DNA of 16,894 nt, from the NCBI GenBank assembly GCA_029259935.1, contig JAJDEH010000369.1, forward strand, positions 1-16,894. The letters run 5' to 3'. Each line of letters starts with the position of its first letter. The stretch's first letter is position 1. Made by a program: the position numbers and the translations under genes. The stretch is from Planctomycetota bacterium (lineage in GTDB: Bacteria; Planctomycetota; Planctomycetia; Pirellulales; Pirellulaceae). Below, piece by piece: positions 14,841 through 16,894 of this stretch. Under the pieces are notes generated by a model. That model searched no databases and was not told the DNA's origin. It was given only the letters and a program-made list of their open reading frames with translations.

Positions 14841-14956
14841 GAGGCGGCCTTCGTCCAAACACTTGACGGCGAGGATCGCTAATAGTAAATTGTTAACAAT
14901 CAACAATAAGCCGGTCCGGCTTCCCAGCATATTCCCTGCCGCGAGAGTGTTCAAGC
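14841..14956. promoter_or_regulatory. Divergent promoter region with a GntR-type operator palindrome
   Basis: A perfect 12-bp palindrome, ATTGTTAACAAT, is at 14889-14900, between the dehydratase start and the GntR regulator start. FCD-type GntR proteins commonly bind TTGT-n-n-ACAA-like sites, so this is a good candidate for the regulator's own operator, able to act on both genes. The basis is the sequence plus known family binding preference. Confidence 0.65.
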
Positions 14957-15556
14957 ATGGCGTCCATTACACGCACGATTCGAGAACAGGTCACCAATCA
15001 GATCCGCGATGACGTGGTCGCGGGCAACTTTCCCGCCGGACATCCGCTACGTGAGGGTGAGTTGGCGGAAAGATTCGGTGTCAGCCGCGGCCCGATTCGC
15101 GATGCGTTCCTGCAGCTTTCTCAAGAGGGGTTCCTGGCCTATCAGGCGAATCGAGGAGTCACCGTGCGGGAGCCTCCCGAACCGCACAACCGCGACTTTA
15201 TCATTTCGTTGCGGCAACAGATCGAATGCTACATCATTCGCCGTGGCTTTGATCAGCTTAAGGACGGCGGATTGGCACCCGTTCAATCCGCGCTGGACGA
15301 ACTAAAGATTGCTTGCTCCAGCGGCGATGTGGCGACGGTCGCCAGATGCGACATGGCTTTCCACGAAGCGATTCTGATGGCTTGTGGCGGCGACGACCTG
15401 TTGCCAGTGTGGAAGTGGCTGTGTTCCCAAATGCTGCTGGCCTATTCGCGTCTGGAAAACTATCAGCAAATCTACGAAGAACATGCTGAGATTCTCAATG
15501 CCCTCAAGTCGAGCAAGAAGCGAGCGGTGGCGGCGATCAAATCCAATATTCGTTAA
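14957..15556 (+). CDS. GntR-family transcriptional regulator, FCD (FadR-like) subfamily
   Basis: The 199-aa protein has an N-terminal winged helix (about 5-72) with the usual LREGELAERFGVSRGPIRDAF recognition region (32-52) and RGVTVRE wing. A helical FCD ligand-binding domain follows (about 80-199) with candidate metal ligands in D-x-x-FHEA and later in the EEHAEILNAL segment. It stops after KSNIR, a little shorter than typical FCD proteins of about 220 aa, but all expected helices seem present. Divergent from an acid-sugar dehydratase gene across a palindromic operator, it probably represses that gene until a pathway compound binds. The PSCyt1/DUF1549 gene starts 15 bp after its stop, so the two may be co-transcribed. 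Confidence 0.92.
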   Translation: MASITRTIREQVTNQIRDDVVAGNFPAGHPLREGELAERFGVSRGPIRDAFLQLSQEGFLAYQANRGVTVREPPEPHNRDFIISLRQQIECYIIRRGFDQLKDGGLAPVQSALDELKIACSSGDVATVARCDMAFHEAILMACGGDDLLPVWKWLCSQMLLAYSRLENYQQIYEEHAEILNALKSSKKRAVAAIKSNIR

Positions 15557-15571
15557 GCGGATTCTTTCAAG

Positions 15572-16894
15572 ATGGTTGAACGAACAATGCGTGGCATTTC
15601 AGTCTTTGTCGGAGTACTTGTCTTAACGCTTCTCTTCAATTTCGGCGCACCGTTAGGCCGGGCCGACGACGGGGTAAAGTCGCAACAGGCACGCGTGCGG
15701 GCAGAGCGGCTGTTCGCCTTGAAGGTGCTGCCGCTGCTGAAGACAAAGTGTTTTGGCTGTCATGGTGGCGATTCGAAAGACATCAAGGGCGATTACAACC
15801 TCCTTGCTCGCGAGGGGATGCTCAAGGGAGGCGAGTCCGGCGAACCTTCGCTGCTTCCTGGCAATCCGGCGGAAAGCCCGCTGTATTTGGCAATCAAATG
15901 GGAAGACCTGGAAATGCCGCCGAAGGAAAACGATCGGCTCACCGAGGAGCAAATCGAATGGGTTCGCCAGTGGATCAAGGCAGACGCCCCGTGGCCCGAT
16001 GCGACCGCCGTGGCCGAGTACCGCAAGCAGGAACGAAGCGTGGCGCGCAACAAGGACGGCGTACTCGTTGCCACCAGCGGAGGATTGTCTGACGACTGGA
16101 CCTATCGTCGTTACAAGCCTGAAGACATCTGGTCCTTCCAGCAAGTCGTGAAACCGAAGATTCCCAAGGCGGCTGACCACGCCGTTGACGCCTTCATTCA
16201 GGAGCAGTTGCGGCGAGCTAAAATTCAGCCGGCACTGCGGGCCGAGGCACGAACACTGATTCGTCGGGCCACTTACGACTTGACCGGCCTGCCGCCAACG
16301 CCGGAAGAGGTCGATGCCTTCGTGGCCGCTTGCAAGAAGGACCAAGACGCAGCCTGGAGCGAACTGATTAATCGGTTGCTGGAGAGCCCGCATTACGGCG
16401 AACGCTGGGGACAGCACTGGCTGGACGTCGTTCGCTACGCGGACACGAGTGGATATTCCAACGACTGGGAACGGTCCAACGCCTGGCGTTACCGAGACTA
16501 TGTCATTCGCTCGTTCAACGACGACAAACCGTATAATGAATTCGTAATCGAGCAAATTGCTGGCGATGAGATAGCAAAGCAGAGAGAGAAAGACGATACG
16601 AAGAAAGAAGACTGGATTCCGCGTTCGTCCTTCAATCTTGCTCCCTCCGAACTGCTTATTGCAGTTGGGTTCCTGCGCATGGGGCCGTGGGAGCACACGC
16701 CGATGACGCCTGACAAGGTCAGCCGCCAGTTGTATCTCGACGACTTAGTGAACAGCGTCGGACAGACGTTTCTGTCGACGGCCATGCGCTGCTGTAAATG
16801 CCATGATCACAAATTCGATCCACTGCCGACGCGCGATTACTACCGCCTGTATGCGGCGCTAGCGACGACGCAGCCGGCCGAGCGGCCCGCCCCG
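15572..16894 (+). CDS. PSCyt1 / DUF1549 (PSCyt2) planctomycete cytochrome-type protein, partial at right edge
   Basis: The frame is open from ATG 15572 to the window end (441 codons). Residues 1-31 form a signal peptide (MRGISVFVGVLVLTLLF then a GRA-D cleavage-like site). A PSCyt1 haem domain follows, with C60-F-G-C63-H64 and a typical MPP...L(T)EEQ(I)...WI(K)...GAPWP-like end. A DUF1549 domain (about 195-440) follows, with the familiar TYDLTGLPPTPEEV and YGERWGQHWLDVVRYADT segments. A second CxxCH, C407-C-K-C410-H411, is followed by DHKFDP. The usual C-terminal DUF1553 would lie beyond the edge. Such exported proteins are abundant in planctomycetes and linked with polysaccharide use, though no exact role is known. 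An internal ATG at 15587 is an alternative start. Confidence 0.93.
   Translation, partial: MVERTMRGISVFVGVLVLTLLFNFGAPLGRADDGVKSQQARVRAERLFALKVLPLLKTKCFGCHGGDSKDIKGDYNLLAREGMLKGGESGEPSLLPGNPAESPLYLAIKWEDLEMPPKENDRLTEEQIEWVRQWIKADAPWPDATAVAEYRKQERSVARNKDGVLVATSGGLSDDWTYRRYKPEDIWSFQQVVKPKIPKAADHAVDAFIQEQLRRAKIQPALRAEARTLIRRATYDLTGLPPTPEEVDAFVAACKKDQDAAWSELINRLLESPHYGERWGQHWLDVVRYADTSGYSNDWERSNAWRYRDYVIRSFNDDKPYNEFVIEQIAGDEIAKQREKDDTKKEDWIPRSSFNLAPSELLIAVGFLRMGPWEHTPMTPDKVSRQLYLDDLVNSVGQTFLSTAMRCCKCHDHKFDPLPTRDYYRLYAALATTQPAERPAP

Noticed and set aside
14841..14954. Longer dehydratase start at TTG 14954
   Set aside because: The added 38 residues resemble no enolase-family N-terminus and would overlap the operator palindrome; ATG 14840 gives the usual family length.
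15653..16696. Minus-strand ORF of 347 codons
   Set aside because: It lies opposite the PSCyt1/DUF1549 frame, which has clear CxxCH and DUF1549 motifs on the plus strand; the antisense frame has no recognisable domain.
1..16894. CRISPR array or complete insertion sequence
   Set aside because: No regularly spaced repeats of CRISPR length and no transposase frame with terminal inverted repeats were seen on either strand.

Overview
The window looks like planctomycete DNA of the Pirellula/Rhodopirellula kind. The evidence is a PSCyt1/DUF1549 protein with CxxCH haem motifs, a large multi-span Hanks-type kinase divergent from an ECF sigma factor, and a small pseudopilin-like protein. It splits into two parts at about position 8931, where a 42-nt 3' fragment of a tRNA (anticodon loop to discriminator base, probably tRNA-Val with anticodon TAC) marks what I read as the end of an integrated element. 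By the usual geometry of tRNA integration the element lies to the left (1 to about 8931) and the chromosome to the right.

Left part, all on the minus strand, in order of transcription: a Replic_Relax-family protein (8498-7254); an unrecognised 327-aa protein (7042-6059); a trypsin-like serine protease with a novel C-terminal half (6026-4545); a MoxR-type AAA+ ATPase (4489-3521); and, overlapping it by ATGA, a 1165-aa protein with a degenerate vWA-like domain and two formylglycine-generating-enzyme-like (C-type-lectin-fold) domains (3524-27). The last four form a protease/MoxR/vWA ternary conflict system.

The main discovery is in the last gene. The 3' ends of its two FGE-like domains (1061-1181 and 104-224) are identical over 121 nt except for 17 substitutions. 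All 17 fall at first or second codon positions, in 11 codons, 10 of which end in C or T; none is at a third position. This is the signature of adenine-specific mutagenesis by a diversity-generating retroelement (DGR) acting on AAC/AAT codons. One gene thus appears to carry two DGR variable regions. No reverse transcriptase or template repeat is visible here; I predict they lie just beyond the left edge or elsewhere in the genome. The inferred system is a hypervariable ligand-binding sensor coupled through an ATPase to a protease effector, carried on a tRNA-integrated island.

Right part: a Ser/Thr kinase with six probable membrane spans (11558-9270) divergent from an ECF sigma factor (11696-12307), a known planctomycete pairing; about 1.1 kb without a convincing gene but with a minus-strand terminator-like hairpin; a pseudopilin-like protein (13401-13721); an enolase-superfamily acid-sugar dehydratase (14840-13740) divergent from a GntR/FCD regulator (14957-15556) across a perfect 12-bp palindrome; and the start of a PSCyt1/DUF1549 gene (15572 to beyond the end), 15 bp after the regulator. 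The last three look like a local carbon-catabolism cluster.
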